From: Chloroflexota bacterium
GTDB taxonomy: Bacteria > Chloroflexota > Dehalococcoidia > Lucifugimonadales > Australimonadaceae
Length of the DNA stretch: 14,663 bases
Assembly (NCBI GenBank): GCA_022574265.1
Contig: JACZSI010000028.1
Location: 1 to 14,663, forward strand
Direction: 5' to 3'
In this document: piece by piece, positions 5,829-12,626 of the stretch
How the letters are laid out: each line of letters begins with the position of its first letter
How positions within the stretch are numbered: the stretch's first letter is position 1
Notes under the pieces: model-generated
The model's database searches: none
What the model saw: only the letters and a program-made list of their open reading frames with translations
What the model was told of the DNA's origin: nothing
Program-made: the position numbers and the translations under genes

Positions 5829-7376
5829 ATGGAAGTAGTCATCACGGTCGTCATAGCGGTCGCCGGCATCGGGATCGGCGTCGGCGGCGGGTACGTCCTG
5901 CGCAACATGATGCTGAGCCGCGGCGTGGACGCCGCGAAGGACACCGCCGGGCGCGTCCTGCAACATGCGGAGGACGAGCAGAAGCGGCTCGTCCTGGAGG
6001 CGAAGGAAGAGGCGATGCGCACGAAGGAGGACGCGGACAAAGAGGTCCGCGACCGCCGCCGCGAGGCCCAAAGCGCCGAGGACCGGCTCGCGAACCGCGA
6101 GCATGGCCTCACGACGCGCGAGGAGAGCCTGGAGAAGCGTCAGGAGACGCTCGAGGGCCGCGAGCAGCGCGCGGGCGAGCAGGAGCGGACGCTCGATGAG
6201 CAGAAGGGCGAGGTCGAGGCGCTCAAGCAGGAGCAGGCCAAGCGGCTGGAGTCGATCGCGGGCCTGACGCTGACGGAGGCGAAGGACCAGATCGGGACCA
6301 CCGCCGAGGGCGAGATGACCCAGGAGCTCGCCAAGCGGTACTACACCCTCGAGCAGGCGATGCTGGCCGACGTCGACGACAAGGCCAAGAAGGTCGTCTC
6401 GCTCGCCATCCAGCGGCTGGCTTCGGACGTCGTCTCCGGCACGACGACGTCGGTCGTGCCGCTGCCCAACGACGAGATGAAGGGCCGTCTGATCGGCCGC
6501 GAGGGCCGGAACATCCGCGCCATCGAGGCCGCCACGGGCGTCGATCTGATCATCGACGACACGCCGGAGGCGGTCACGATCTCGTGCTTCGACCCCATCC
6601 GCAGGGAGGTCGCACGGATCGCGCTCACGGCGCTCATCGCCGACGGCCGCATCCATCCCGCGCGGGTCGAGGAGGCCGTCGAGCATGCGCAGGCCGAGGT
6701 GGACGAGACGATGCGCCGCGCCGGCGAGCAGGCCGTGCTCGACGCCGGCGTGCGCGGGCTCCAGCCGGACCTCATAAAGCTCGTCGGCCGGCTGAACTAC
6801 CGCTACAGCTACGGCGAGAACATACTCCAGCACTCGGTCGAGGTCTCGCGCATCGCCGGCATGCTGGCCGGCGAGATCGACGCCGACGTGCAGACCGCCA
6901 AGGCCGGCGGGCTGCTGCACGACATCGGCAAGGCGCTGACGCACGAGGTGGAGGGCACGCACATCGAGATCGGCGACGAGATCGCGCGCCGGTACAACCT
7001 GCCGGCGCCGGTCCAGGCCGCGATCGCCGAGCACCACGACGACGCGAGGGGCTCGGCCGAGGCGTTCTTGGTGGCCGCGGCCGACGCCATCAGCGCGGCG
7101 CGTCCCGGCTCGCGCCGCGACACCACGGAGCTCTACCTCAAGCGGCTGGAGGCCCTCGAAGACGTGGCCAACAGCTTCCCAGGCGTGGAGAAGTCGTTCG
7201 CGATCCAGGCCGGACGTGAGGTCCGCATCCTGGTCATGCCGGACCAGGTCGACGACATTGCTGCTTCCAACCTGGCGCGCAACGTCGTGAAGAAGATCGA
7301 AGAGAACCTGGTCTACCCTGGCCAGATCAAGGTGACGGTGGTCCGAGAGACGCGTGCGACCGAGGTCGCCAAGTAG
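5829..7376 (+). CDS. rny: Ribonuclease Y
   Basis: RNase Y is a membrane-anchored endoribonuclease that starts mRNA decay and processes riboswitch and operon transcripts. The 515-residue product has all the expected parts in order. These are an N-terminal membrane helix (about 3-25, glycine- and valine-rich), a long charged coiled coil (about 30-150, Glu/Lys/Arg heptads), a KH domain with GREG (about 222-225) in LIGREGRNIRAIEAATGVDLIIDD, and an HD domain with LLHDIGKA (H364-D365). The length matches the family (about 510-520). ATG 5829 is chosen because AGGAG ends four bases upstream and the membrane helix begins at once; the frame stays open upstream but is not family-like. It leads a run of five closely spaced genes, and the order recA-rny-ymdB is known from Firmicutes. 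Confidence 0.97.
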   Translation: MEVVITVVIAVAGIGIGVGGGYVLRNMMLSRGVDAAKDTAGRVLQHAEDEQKRLVLEAKEEAMRTKEDADKEVRDRRREAQSAEDRLANREHGLTTREESLEKRQETLEGREQRAGEQERTLDEQKGEVEALKQEQAKRLESIAGLTLTEAKDQIGTTAEGEMTQELAKRYYTLEQAMLADVDDKAKKVVSLAIQRLASDVVSGTTTSVVPLPNDEMKGRLIGREGRNIRAIEAATGVDLIIDDTPEAVTISCFDPIRREVARIALTALIADGRIHPARVEEAVEHAQAEVDETMRRAGEQAVLDAGVRGLQPDLIKLVGRLNYRYSYGENILQHSVEVSRIAGMLAGEIDADVQTAKAGGLLHDIGKALTHEVEGTHIEIGDEIARRYNLPAPVQAAIAEHHDDARGSAEAFLVAAADAISAARPGSRRDTTELYLKRLEALEDVANSFPGVEKSFAIQAGREVRILVMPDQVDDIAASNLARNVVKKIEENLVYPGQIKVTVVRETRATEVAK

Positions 7377-7406
7377 AGCGGGCCAACTAGAACGGGAGCA
7401 ATTTTC

Positions 7407-8189
7407 TTGCGTGTGCTGATGGTGGGAGACGTGATCGGCAAGCCCGGCCGGCGGGCCTTCAAGGAGGTCCTGCCGGACGTGCGCTCGGAGCTCGGCATCG
7501 ACGTGGTCATCGTCAACGGCGAGAACGCCGCCGCGGGCTTCGGGCTGACCGACGCTCTGGCCGACGAGCTGCTGGATGCGGGCGCCACGGTGATCACCGG
7601 CGGCAACCACACCTTCGACCAGCGGGACTTCGTGCCGTCGCTCGACGGCGAGCTGCCGCTCCTGCGCCCGGCCAACTACCCGGAGGGCACGCCGGGGCGG
7701 GGGATGATGCGCGTCGGCTCGCTCGCCATCCTGAACCTCCAAGGCCGCGTGTTCATGCCGGAGGGCCTCGACTCGCCGTTCACGGTCGCCGATCGGCTGC
7801 TGGAGGAGCTCGAGCCCGACCCGCCGAAGGCCATCGTCGTCGACTTCCATACGGAGGCGACGTCGGAGCAAGCGGCGCTCGGCTGGTACCTCGACGGCCG
7901 CGTCTCCGCGGTCGTCGGCACGCACACGCACGTCGCCACGGCCGACGCGCGCATCCTGCCGCAGGGCACGGGGTTCGTGACGGACCTCGGCATGACCGGG
8001 CCGGTCAACTCGATCATCGGCAGCAGGGTGGAGGACGTGCTCACGCGGTTCCTCACGGCGATGCCGCGCCGGCTCAACGTCGCCGACGGCGCGGGCCCGC
8101 TCCAGTTCAACGCCGTGGTGATCGACATCGACGACCTGACCGGACTGGCCACGGACATCCAGCGCGTGGACAGGGTGATCGAGGGATGA
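7407..8189 (+). CDS. ymdB: YmdB-family metallophosphoesterase
   Basis: This protein belongs to the TIGR00282/YmdB calcineurin-like phosphoesterases; the Bacillus subtilis member hydrolyses cyclic nucleotides such as 2',3'-cAMP and affects biofilm gene expression. Metal-binding motifs are all visible in 260 residues: GDVIG (D8), NGEN (37-40), GGNHTFD (65-71), FHTE (H148), and GTHTHV (H173, H175). The length is normal for the family. The start is TTG 7407, with GGGAG (7394-7398) eight bases upstream; the family starts directly with MRVLMVGDVIG. It lies 30 bases after rny and its stop overlaps the next start (ATGA). Its place after RNase Y suggests that it acts on RNA-derived nucleotides, which is inference. 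Confidence 0.95.
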   Translation: MRVLMVGDVIGKPGRRAFKEVLPDVRSELGIDVVIVNGENAAAGFGLTDALADELLDAGATVITGGNHTFDQRDFVPSLDGELPLLRPANYPEGTPGRGMMRVGSLAILNLQGRVFMPEGLDSPFTVADRLLEELEPDPPKAIVVDFHTEATSEQAALGWYLDGRVSAVVGTHTHVATADARILPQGTGFVTDLGMTGPVNSIIGSRVEDVLTRFLTAMPRRLNVADGAGPLQFNAVVIDIDDLTGLATDIQRVDRVIEG

Positions 8190-9049
8190 GCGCACCGAGC
8201 CCGAAGATCGATCTGCACATGCATACGACGCTGTCGGACGGCCGGCTGACGCCCGAGGAGCTGGTCGGCTTGCTCGACCGCCAGGGCGTCGACGTCGCGG
8301 CCGTGACCGACCACGACTCGACCGAGGGGCTCGATGCCGCGATCGCCGCCGCCGAGCGCTACCCGCGGCTGCGCCTGATCGCGGGCATCGAGATCAGCGC
8401 CGACCACCCGACCGACCCCAAGTCCGACGTCCACGTGCTCGGCTACTTCCTCAACTACCACGACGATGCGTTCCAGGAGCGGCTACAGGCGTTCCGCGAC
8501 GATCGCAAGTACCGCGGCCAGCGGATCGTCGAGCGGCTCGGCGAGCAGGGGTACGCGGTGGAGTGGGAGCGCGTCTTGGAGATAGCGGGGGACGCGGGCG
8601 TCGGCCGCCCGCACATCGCGCAGGCACTCGTGGAGCGCGGCTACATCAAAACGGTCAAGGAGGCCTTCAACGGCCTGCTGAACGACGAGGGCACGGCCTT
8701 CGTGGGCCGCAGCCACATCTCGATCGCCGAGTCGGTGGAGCTGATCGCCAGCGTCGGCGGCGTGGCGGTGCTGGCCCATCCCCTGTACGTGCCCGGATAC
8801 GAGGAGCTGATCCCGCAGCTCGCGAGCTTCGGCATCGTCGGCTTCGAGGTCCACTACGGCGAGTGGGCGCCCGAGCAGCGCAAGAGCCTCGCGAGGCTCG
8901 CCGAGCGCTACGGCATGCTGCCGACGGGCGGCAGCGACTACCACGCGATGGGGCACGAGGGCGAGCACCTCCCCGGTACCGCCGGCCCGCCCGCCGAGGT
9001 CTTCGCCGAGCTTGAGAAGCGGGCCGAGGCCGTCCGCTCGGCCGGCTAA
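8186..9049 (+). CDS. PHP-domain phosphoesterase (TrpH/RNase AM-like)
   Basis: The 287-residue product is a PHP-fold metal-dependent phosphoesterase of the YciV/TrpH group. In Escherichia coli this group includes RNase AM, a 5'-3' exonuclease and 3',5'-nucleotide bisphosphatase active on rRNA ends. Metal ligands are visible as H11 and H13 (DLHMHTTLSDG), D42-H43-D44 (TDHDS), E69 (AGIEIS), H83, the RPH block (141-143), H198 (LAHP) and GGSDYH (248-253). The start ATG overlaps the ymdB stop by four bases, so the two are translated together. Coupling behind rny and ymdB supports a role in RNA or nucleotide turnover. Histidinol phosphatase or DNA-polymerase PHP activity is less likely, because the protein is free-standing and carries the insert typical of YciV. 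Confidence 0.9.
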   Translation: MSAPSPKIDLHMHTTLSDGRLTPEELVGLLDRQGVDVAAVTDHDSTEGLDAAIAAAERYPRLRLIAGIEISADHPTDPKSDVHVLGYFLNYHDDAFQERLQAFRDDRKYRGQRIVERLGEQGYAVEWERVLEIAGDAGVGRPHIAQALVERGYIKTVKEAFNGLLNDEGTAFVGRSHISIAESVELIASVGGVAVLAHPLYVPGYEELIPQLASFGIVGFEVHYGEWAPEQRKSLARLAERYGMLPTGGSDYHAMGHEGEHLPGTAGPPAEVFAELEKRAEAVRSAG

Positions 9050-9070
9050 GGCGCCGCGCCCGCCATCGAC

Positions 9071-9745
9071 GTGGACGACTCGCTCAAGATCGCGCTGGCG
9101 CTCAGCTTCGGCTATCTGATCGGCTCCGTACCGGCGGCCTACCTGGTGGGCCGGCTTGTGCGTGGCATCGACATCAGACGCGTCGGCAGCGGGAACGTTG
9201 GCGCCTCCAACGTCTGGAACACCGTCGGCAAGCGCTGGCTCTTCCCCATCGGCGCGTTCGATCTGTTCGTGCAGGGCATGGGCCCGCCCCTCTTCGCGCG
9301 CGCCCTAGGCCTCGGCATCGAATGGCAGGCCGCCGCGGGGATCCTGGCGGTGGCCGGGCACAACTGGCCGGTCTTCCTGCGCTTCGAGGGCGGACGGGGC
9401 GTCACGCCGGCCGCCGGCGTGATGCTCGTGCTCGCACGGCTGGAGCTGGCCGTCTTCATCCTGGTCGGCGTCGCTGGTTGGCGGCTCACGAAGGCGGCGC
9501 CCGTCTGGGTGCTCGTCGGGTTCGTGCTGCTCGTGCCGCTGTCGCTGTACTGGGAGCGCCCGGGCGCCGTCGTGCTCCTCATGGGCGGACTGCTCCTCGT
9601 CACGGTCGTCAAGCGGCTGACGTCCAACAGACTGCGAGGCACGGGCGTGCCCGCGCGGCAGCTCATCGTGAACCGGCTCCTGTTCGACCGCGACATCGCC
9701 GACCGCGACGCGTGGGTGCGCCGGGACGCGGCGGGACGGGAGTAG
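9071..9745 (+). CDS. plsY: PlsY-like glycerol-3-phosphate acyltransferase
   Basis: PlsY transfers the acyl group from acyl-phosphate to glycerol-3-phosphate, the first step of phospholipid synthesis, in the inner membrane. The 224-residue protein shows the family N-terminus (FGYLIGSVPAAYLVGR), motif 1 as GSGNVGASN (39-47) and motif 2 as GHNWPVFLRFEGGRGV (96-111), with several hydrophobic segments. Two positions differ from the usual pattern: the lysine of the D-x-x-K-G block is glutamine (DLFVQG, 64-69), and the lysine of GGKG is arginine. A soluble, charged C-terminal stretch (from about 195) makes it longer than the common 190-210. GTG 9071 is the only sensible start; no strong ribosome binding site precedes it, and the gap to the PHP gene is 21 bases. 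Confidence 0.85.
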   Translation: MDDSLKIALALSFGYLIGSVPAAYLVGRLVRGIDIRRVGSGNVGASNVWNTVGKRWLFPIGAFDLFVQGMGPPLFARALGLGIEWQAAAGILAVAGHNWPVFLRFEGGRGVTPAAGVMLVLARLELAVFILVGVAGWRLTKAAPVWVLVGFVLLVPLSLYWERPGAVVLLMGGLLLVTVVKRLTSNRLRGTGVPARQLIVNRLLFDRDIADRDAWVRRDAAGRE

Positions 9746-9746
9746 C

Positions 9747-10241
9747 GTGGCATCTGCGGCGACCTGCCACTGGCACGCGGACCGCGAGACCGGCCTGCGC
9801 TGCGGCAACTGCGGCAAGCCGGTCTGCTTCGAGTGCGTGCGGCAACACCCGGTGGGCATCCGGTGCAAGGAGTGCGCCCGCGAGAGGCGTCTGCCGACCT
9901 ACCGGCTCTCGCAGAGCGACATCGCCCGCGGCATCGCCGCCGCGGTGGGCCTCGGGCTCGCCGGGGCGGTCGTGCTGTTCGTCCTCGTGCGCTTGGTCTT
10001 CGGCGGGTTCTTCTTCTTCATCATCCTGATCGGGGTGGGTTACGCGATCGGAGAGGGCGTCAGCAGGGCCGTGAACCGTCGGCGCGGGCGGGCGTACCAG
10101 TACATGGCGCTCGGTGCGGTGCTGGTGGCCACGACCGCGTTCTGGCTGCCTGCGCTGCTCACATTCAGCGTCGGCTCGGGGTTCGCGCTCGTGGGCGTGG
10201 CCGCTGCGGGACTCGTGGCGTGGAGCCGCCTGGCGCCGTGA
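9747..10241 (+). CDS. B-box zinc-finger membrane protein
   Basis: This 164-residue protein joins an N-terminal B-box-type zinc finger to a membrane domain. The finger has C7, H10, C19, C22, C27, C30, H34, C40 and C43 in the spacing seen before rhomboid proteases and other membrane proteins of Actinobacteria and Chloroflexota. After a charged linker, three or four hydrophobic segments follow (about 60-85, 88-105, 118-138, 141-160), one with a run of phenylalanines. No protease residues are present, so it is not a rhomboid itself. The start is GTG 9747, one base after the plsY stop, with GGGAG (9738-9742) inside the end of plsY. The function is unknown; tight coupling to plsY hints at a membrane role. 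Confidence 0.82.
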   Translation: MASAATCHWHADRETGLRCGNCGKPVCFECVRQHPVGIRCKECARERRLPTYRLSQSDIARGIAAAVGLGLAGAVVLFVLVRLVFGGFFFFIILIGVGYAIGEGVSRAVNRRRGRAYQYMALGAVLVATTAFWLPALLTFSVGSGFALVGVAAAGLVAWSRLAP

Positions 10242-10260
10242 TGGGGCGCGTGCGGGCCGG

Positions 10261-10527
10261 TCACAAGTTGCGGTACACCTGCCCGCGCGGGGCTATCCGC
10301 TCGACGGTAAGCGTCTGTGACTGCCGGTCGACCGAATAGAGAAGGCGCCACCCGCCTACGCGTGCTGCCCGGAGGTCGGTCTGGCCGCGGAGCGGCTTGC
10401 CAAACCGCAGGGCAAACGGGTCATCGAGAAGCTCATCGATGCGCTGGGTGATGCGCTCCTGCGACGGTGCGTCGAGGCGTCGGAGGTAGCGCAGGGCGTC
10501 TCGGGAGACGCGGAGGCGGAACGTCAT
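10261..10527 (-). CDS. RelE/ParE-family toxin
   Basis: The 88-residue basic protein matches the RelE/ParE toxin fold. It has an N-terminal strand TFRLRVSRDALRYLRRL, a helical pair (SQERITQRIDELLDDP), and the C-terminal sheet with LRAARVGGWRLLYSVD and ERIAPRGQVYRNL. RelE members cleave mRNA in the ribosomal A site, whereas ParE members poison gyrase. The arginines and the C-terminal tyrosine suit a RelE-like nuclease, but the usual GHR turn reads APR here, so activity is uncertain. Its start overlaps the stop of the upstream antitoxin gene by four bases (ATGA). It converges with the B-box gene, 19 bases apart. Confidence 0.9.
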   Translation of the reverse strand: MTFRLRVSRDALRYLRRLDAPSQERITQRIDELLDDPFALRFGKPLRGQTDLRAARVGGWRLLYSVDRQSQTLTVERIAPRGQVYRNL

Positions 10528-10730
10528 TTCGCCGGTGGCAGACCAAGCTCCCGGCGTAGCGACTTCAACGGTACGTAGTCGGCTTCCGCGCGGATGCGCG
10601 CCACGTCCGCTGCCTCCTCCGGCGTGAGCTCATCCGGGTCGGCCTTCAGATTGATCGAATCGAGCAGTTGATCGGCTTCTTCCTCGGTCAACCGGTCGAT
10701 GATGCGGTGGAGATCATCCTTCGTCGTCAT
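10524..10730 (-). CDS. Antitoxin of the RelE-type pair
   Basis: This 68-residue acidic protein precedes and overlaps the toxin gene, the usual order for a type II toxin-antitoxin operon. It has an N-terminal helix (DDLHRIIDRLTEEEADQLLD), an acidic linker (DPDELTPEEAADVARIRAEA), and a C-terminal segment VPLKSLRRELGL that probably wraps the toxin. I do not see a clear ribbon-helix-helix, AbrB or Phd motif, so the DNA-binding class is unassigned. ATG 10730 has no room for a ribosome binding site: a TACAAT box ends six bases before it, so the message is probably leaderless. Confidence 0.85.
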   Translation of the reverse strand: MTTKDDLHRIIDRLTEEEADQLLDSINLKADPDELTPEEAADVARIRAEADYVPLKSLRRELGLPPAK

Positions 10731-10736
10731 ATCGGC

Positions 10737-10742
10737 ATTGTA
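10737..10742 (-). promoter_or_regulatory. Leaderless-type -10 box of the toxin-antitoxin operon
   Basis: On the minus strand TACAAT (five of six consensus) is followed by six bases and then the antitoxin ATG. RNA polymerase normally starts six to seven bases after the -10 box, so transcription should begin at or next to the A of the ATG. No -35 consensus is seen; the expected -35 position is one arm of the palindrome at 10751-10765. Confidence 0.55.
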
Positions 10743-10750
10743 ACCCCAAG

Positions 10751-10765
10751 GGCTGCGGCGCAGCC
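10751..10765. repeat. Palindrome upstream of the toxin-antitoxin promoter
   Basis: GGCTGC (10751-10756) and GCAGCC (10760-10765) are perfect complements around GGC. The element starts 8 bases upstream of the antitoxin -10 box and reaches the -35 position. Type II antitoxins usually repress their own operon from such a site, so this is a candidate operator. The role is inferred. Confidence 0.45.
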
Positions 10766-10815
10766 TGGGAGCGGGCGTCTAGTCGGTGGGGTGTGCCCCC
10801 TGATGCACAAGGCAC

Positions 10816-10821
10816 TAGAAT
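10816..10821 (+). promoter_or_regulatory. Candidate -10 box of tRNA-Gly
   Basis: TAGAAT (five of six consensus) lies ten bases upstream of the mature tRNA 5' end. A matching -35 box is not visible. The region 10731-10831 therefore appears to hold back-to-back promoters, for the toxin-antitoxin pair to the left and the tRNA to the right. Confidence 0.45.
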
Positions 10822-10831
10822 GGCGGGGCGG

Positions 10832-10906
10832 GCGGGCGTGACGCAGTGGTAGCGTACCTGCTTCCCAAGCAGGCTGTCGTGGGTTCGAATCCCATCGCCC
10901 GCTCCA
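10832..10906 (+). tRNA. tRNA-Gly (anticodon CCC)
   Basis: The 75 bases fold as a complete cloverleaf. The acceptor stem is GCGGGCG/CGCCCGC. The D stem ACGC/GCGT has a 7-base loop, and the anticodon stem CCTGC/GCAGG has loop TTCCCAA with anticodon CCC, reading GGG codons. A 5-base variable loop and T arm GTGGG-TTCGAAT-CCCAT (one G-U pair) follow, then discriminator T and an encoded CCA end. All stems pair and invariant positions such as TTCGAAT are present. No T-rich terminator is visible downstream. Confidence 0.97.
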
Positions 10907-10980
10907 GACAATGATGGCGAAGCGGTCGGCATGTACTTCGAGGTGGTGGGGGGCGCGGCGCCTATCCCGCCGGCCGCCTG

Positions 10981-10986
10981 TAGACT
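10981..10986 (+). promoter_or_regulatory. Leaderless-type -10 box of era
   Basis: TAGACT (TANNNT, four of six consensus) is followed by exactly six bases and the era ATG. There is no purine-rich ribosome binding site in that short gap. The geometry equals that at the antitoxin gene, so era is probably transcribed from its own start codon; read-through from the tRNA gene is also possible. Confidence 0.45.
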
Positions 10987-10992
10987 GCTCCC

Positions 10993-11880
10993 ATGACCGT
11001 CCCATTCCATAGCGGCTACGTCGCCATCGTCGGCCGGGCGAACGTCGGCAAGTCCACGCTGCTCAACGCCATGCTCGGCCAGAAGCTGGCCATCGTCAGC
11101 GCCAAGCCGCATACGACGCGCATCAAGCTGCTCGGCGTGCTCAACGGCGAGGCCTTCCAGGCAGCGCTGCTCGATACGCCCGGCTTCTTGCGCCGCGGCC
11201 GCGACCAGCTCGACGCGGCGATGTCGCGCCAGCTGGCCTCCGCGCTAGCCGAAGCCGACGTGGCCCTCCTCGTCGTCGAGCCGCGCCCGCCCGGCGACGT
11301 CGAGCGGCTGCTGGTGGACCAGATCGCGGCCTCCGGCACCCCCGCGCTGCTCGCGGTCAACAAGATCGACGGCGTCGCCAAGCGCAAGCTCCTTCCCGTG
11401 ATCGAGGCCTATACGGTGCTCCACGCCTTCGCGGACATCGTGCCGGTGAGCGCGATCGAGAAGGACGGCGTCGACGTGCTCCTCCGCGCCCTCACGGAGC
11501 GGCTTCCCGTCCAGGAGGCCATCTTCGCGCCGGAGGTGCTGACCGACCGGCCGGTCTCGCTGCTCTGCGCCGACATCATCCAGGAGAAGGTGTTCCAGCT
11601 CTATGAGCAGGAGATCCCCTACGACGTCGCCGTCGAGATCGAGGAGTACGAGGAGCGCGCCGAGGGCCAGGCGGACCACCTGCGCGCGACCGTCTACGTC
11701 GATACGCCGTCGCAGAAGCGGCTGCTGATCGGCGCGGGCGGCCAGGCGCTCAAGGAGGTCGGCGTGCAGGCGCGCGCGGACATCGAGCTGCTGGTGGGCG
11801 GGCCGGTCTACGTCGAGCTGTGGGTGAAGGTCAGCCCGAAGTGGCGGCGGAAGGCCGGCTTCGTGCAGCGCTTGATCTAG
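10993..11880 (+). CDS. era: GTPase Era
   Basis: Era is an essential GTPase that binds the 3' end of 16S rRNA and helps mature the 30S subunit. The 295-residue protein has the G motifs G1 GRANVGKS (14-21), G2 around TT (41-42), G3 DTPG (61-64), G4 NKID (123-126) and G5 SAIEK (153-157). A KH domain follows with GAGG (247-250) and the family end block VELWVKVSPKWRRK. The length is typical (about 295-300). In most Era proteins G1 reads GRPNVGKS; here proline is replaced by alanine. ATG 10993 fits the family N-terminus; a TAGACT box lies just six bases before it. The downstream permease gene begins five bases after the stop. YbeY, often next to era, is not here. Confidence 0.96.
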   Translation: MTVPFHSGYVAIVGRANVGKSTLLNAMLGQKLAIVSAKPHTTRIKLLGVLNGEAFQAALLDTPGFLRRGRDQLDAAMSRQLASALAEADVALLVVEPRPPGDVERLLVDQIAASGTPALLAVNKIDGVAKRKLLPVIEAYTVLHAFADIVPVSAIEKDGVDVLLRALTERLPVQEAIFAPEVLTDRPVSLLCADIIQEKVFQLYEQEIPYDVAVEIEEYEERAEGQADHLRATVYVDTPSQKRLLIGAGGQALKEVGVQARADIELLVGGPVYVELWVKVSPKWRRKAGFVQRLI

Positions 11881-11885
11881 AGCCC

Positions 11886-12626
11886 GTGCCTGACCTCCCC
11901 CTCATCCTGATCTCGGCAGCCGCCGTCTTCCTCTCCGGCGTGGTGCAGGGCGCCACGGGGTTCGGCTTCGTGATCATCGCCGGTCCGGTGCTGGCGACGT
12001 ATCTGGAGCCAACGCTCGTCGTGCCGGTCATGGTCTCGCTGGGCTTCGTCGTGACCCTCGGCGTGCTCTACCACGGGCGCCGCTGGGTCGACGTGCGGCG
12101 GGTGTGGGTGCTCACGCTGGCCGGAGCCGCGGCCACGCCCGTGGGAGCTCTGCTGCTCGTGAGCCTGGCGTCCGGCACGCTCAAGCTGCTCATGGGTGCG
12201 GTCGTCGTCGCGACCGGGCTCGCCATGCTGTTCGGGCTCCAGCGCGCCACGCGGCACGAGCGCGCCGTCTCGGTCCCGGTCGGCTTGGCGAGTGGGCTGC
12301 TCGCGGGCAGCGCTGGGGTTGCCGGGGCGCCCATCATCCTGTTTTTCGCGAACCAGGGCGTGGACCCGCGCATGTTCCGCGCGAACATGGTGTTCTACCT
12401 TCAGATCGTCAACATGGTGGCGCTGCCCAGCTTCTTCGTGAGTGGCGTGCTCACCGCGGACGTCCTGACCCTGGCTGCGGTGCTGCTCCCGGCGAGCCTG
12501 GTGGGGATGGGCGTTGGCATCTGGCTCTCGTCCCGTCTGTCGGCCGTCCTCTTCCGGCGCGCCGCGCTCGTCGTCGTGCTGATCGCGGGCGTCGGCGCGA
12601 TGGCTGCGGGCATCGCTGGGCTATGA
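11886..12626 (+). CDS. TauE/SafE-family membrane permease
   Basis: The 246-residue protein is a polytopic membrane protein of the TauE/SafE (formerly DUF81) sulfite/organosulfonate exporter family. The N-terminal signature QGATGFGFVIIAGPVL and a second, inverted-half motif SGLLAGSAGVAGAPIILFF are seen, with about eight hydrophobic segments spread over the length. The substrate cannot be told from sequence; sulfite, sulfoacetate and other anions are known for the family. The start is GTG 11886, five bases after the era stop. An upstream in-frame extension would run through the end of era and is not hydrophobic. The end overlaps the next gene by four bases (ATGA). Confidence 0.88.
   Translation: MPDLPLILISAAAVFLSGVVQGATGFGFVIIAGPVLATYLEPTLVVPVMVSLGFVVTLGVLYHGRRWVDVRRVWVLTLAGAAATPVGALLLVSLASGTLKLLMGAVVVATGLAMLFGLQRATRHERAVSVPVGLASGLLAGSAGVAGAPIILFFANQGVDPRMFRANMVFYLQIVNMVALPSFFVSGVLTADVLTLAAVLLPASLVGMGVGIWLSSRLSAVLFRRAALVVVLIAGVGAMAAGIAGL

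Noticed and set aside
5757..8195. Very long open frame antisense to rny and ymdB (about 810 codons)
   Set aside because: It is a by-product of GC-rich codon use in the real genes on the other strand; the translation is His/Arg/Asp/Val-rich, low in complexity and matches no family.
10832..10906. tRNA-Gly as an integration site for a mobile element
   Set aside because: No integrase gene, no repeat of the tRNA 3' end and no foreign-looking base composition are seen nearby, apart from the small toxin-antitoxin pair.
10952..10962. GGCGC-G-GCGCC palindrome between tRNA-Gly and era as a terminator
   Set aside because: A one-base centre cannot form a normal hairpin loop and there is no T-tract; such motifs are common by chance in GC-rich DNA.
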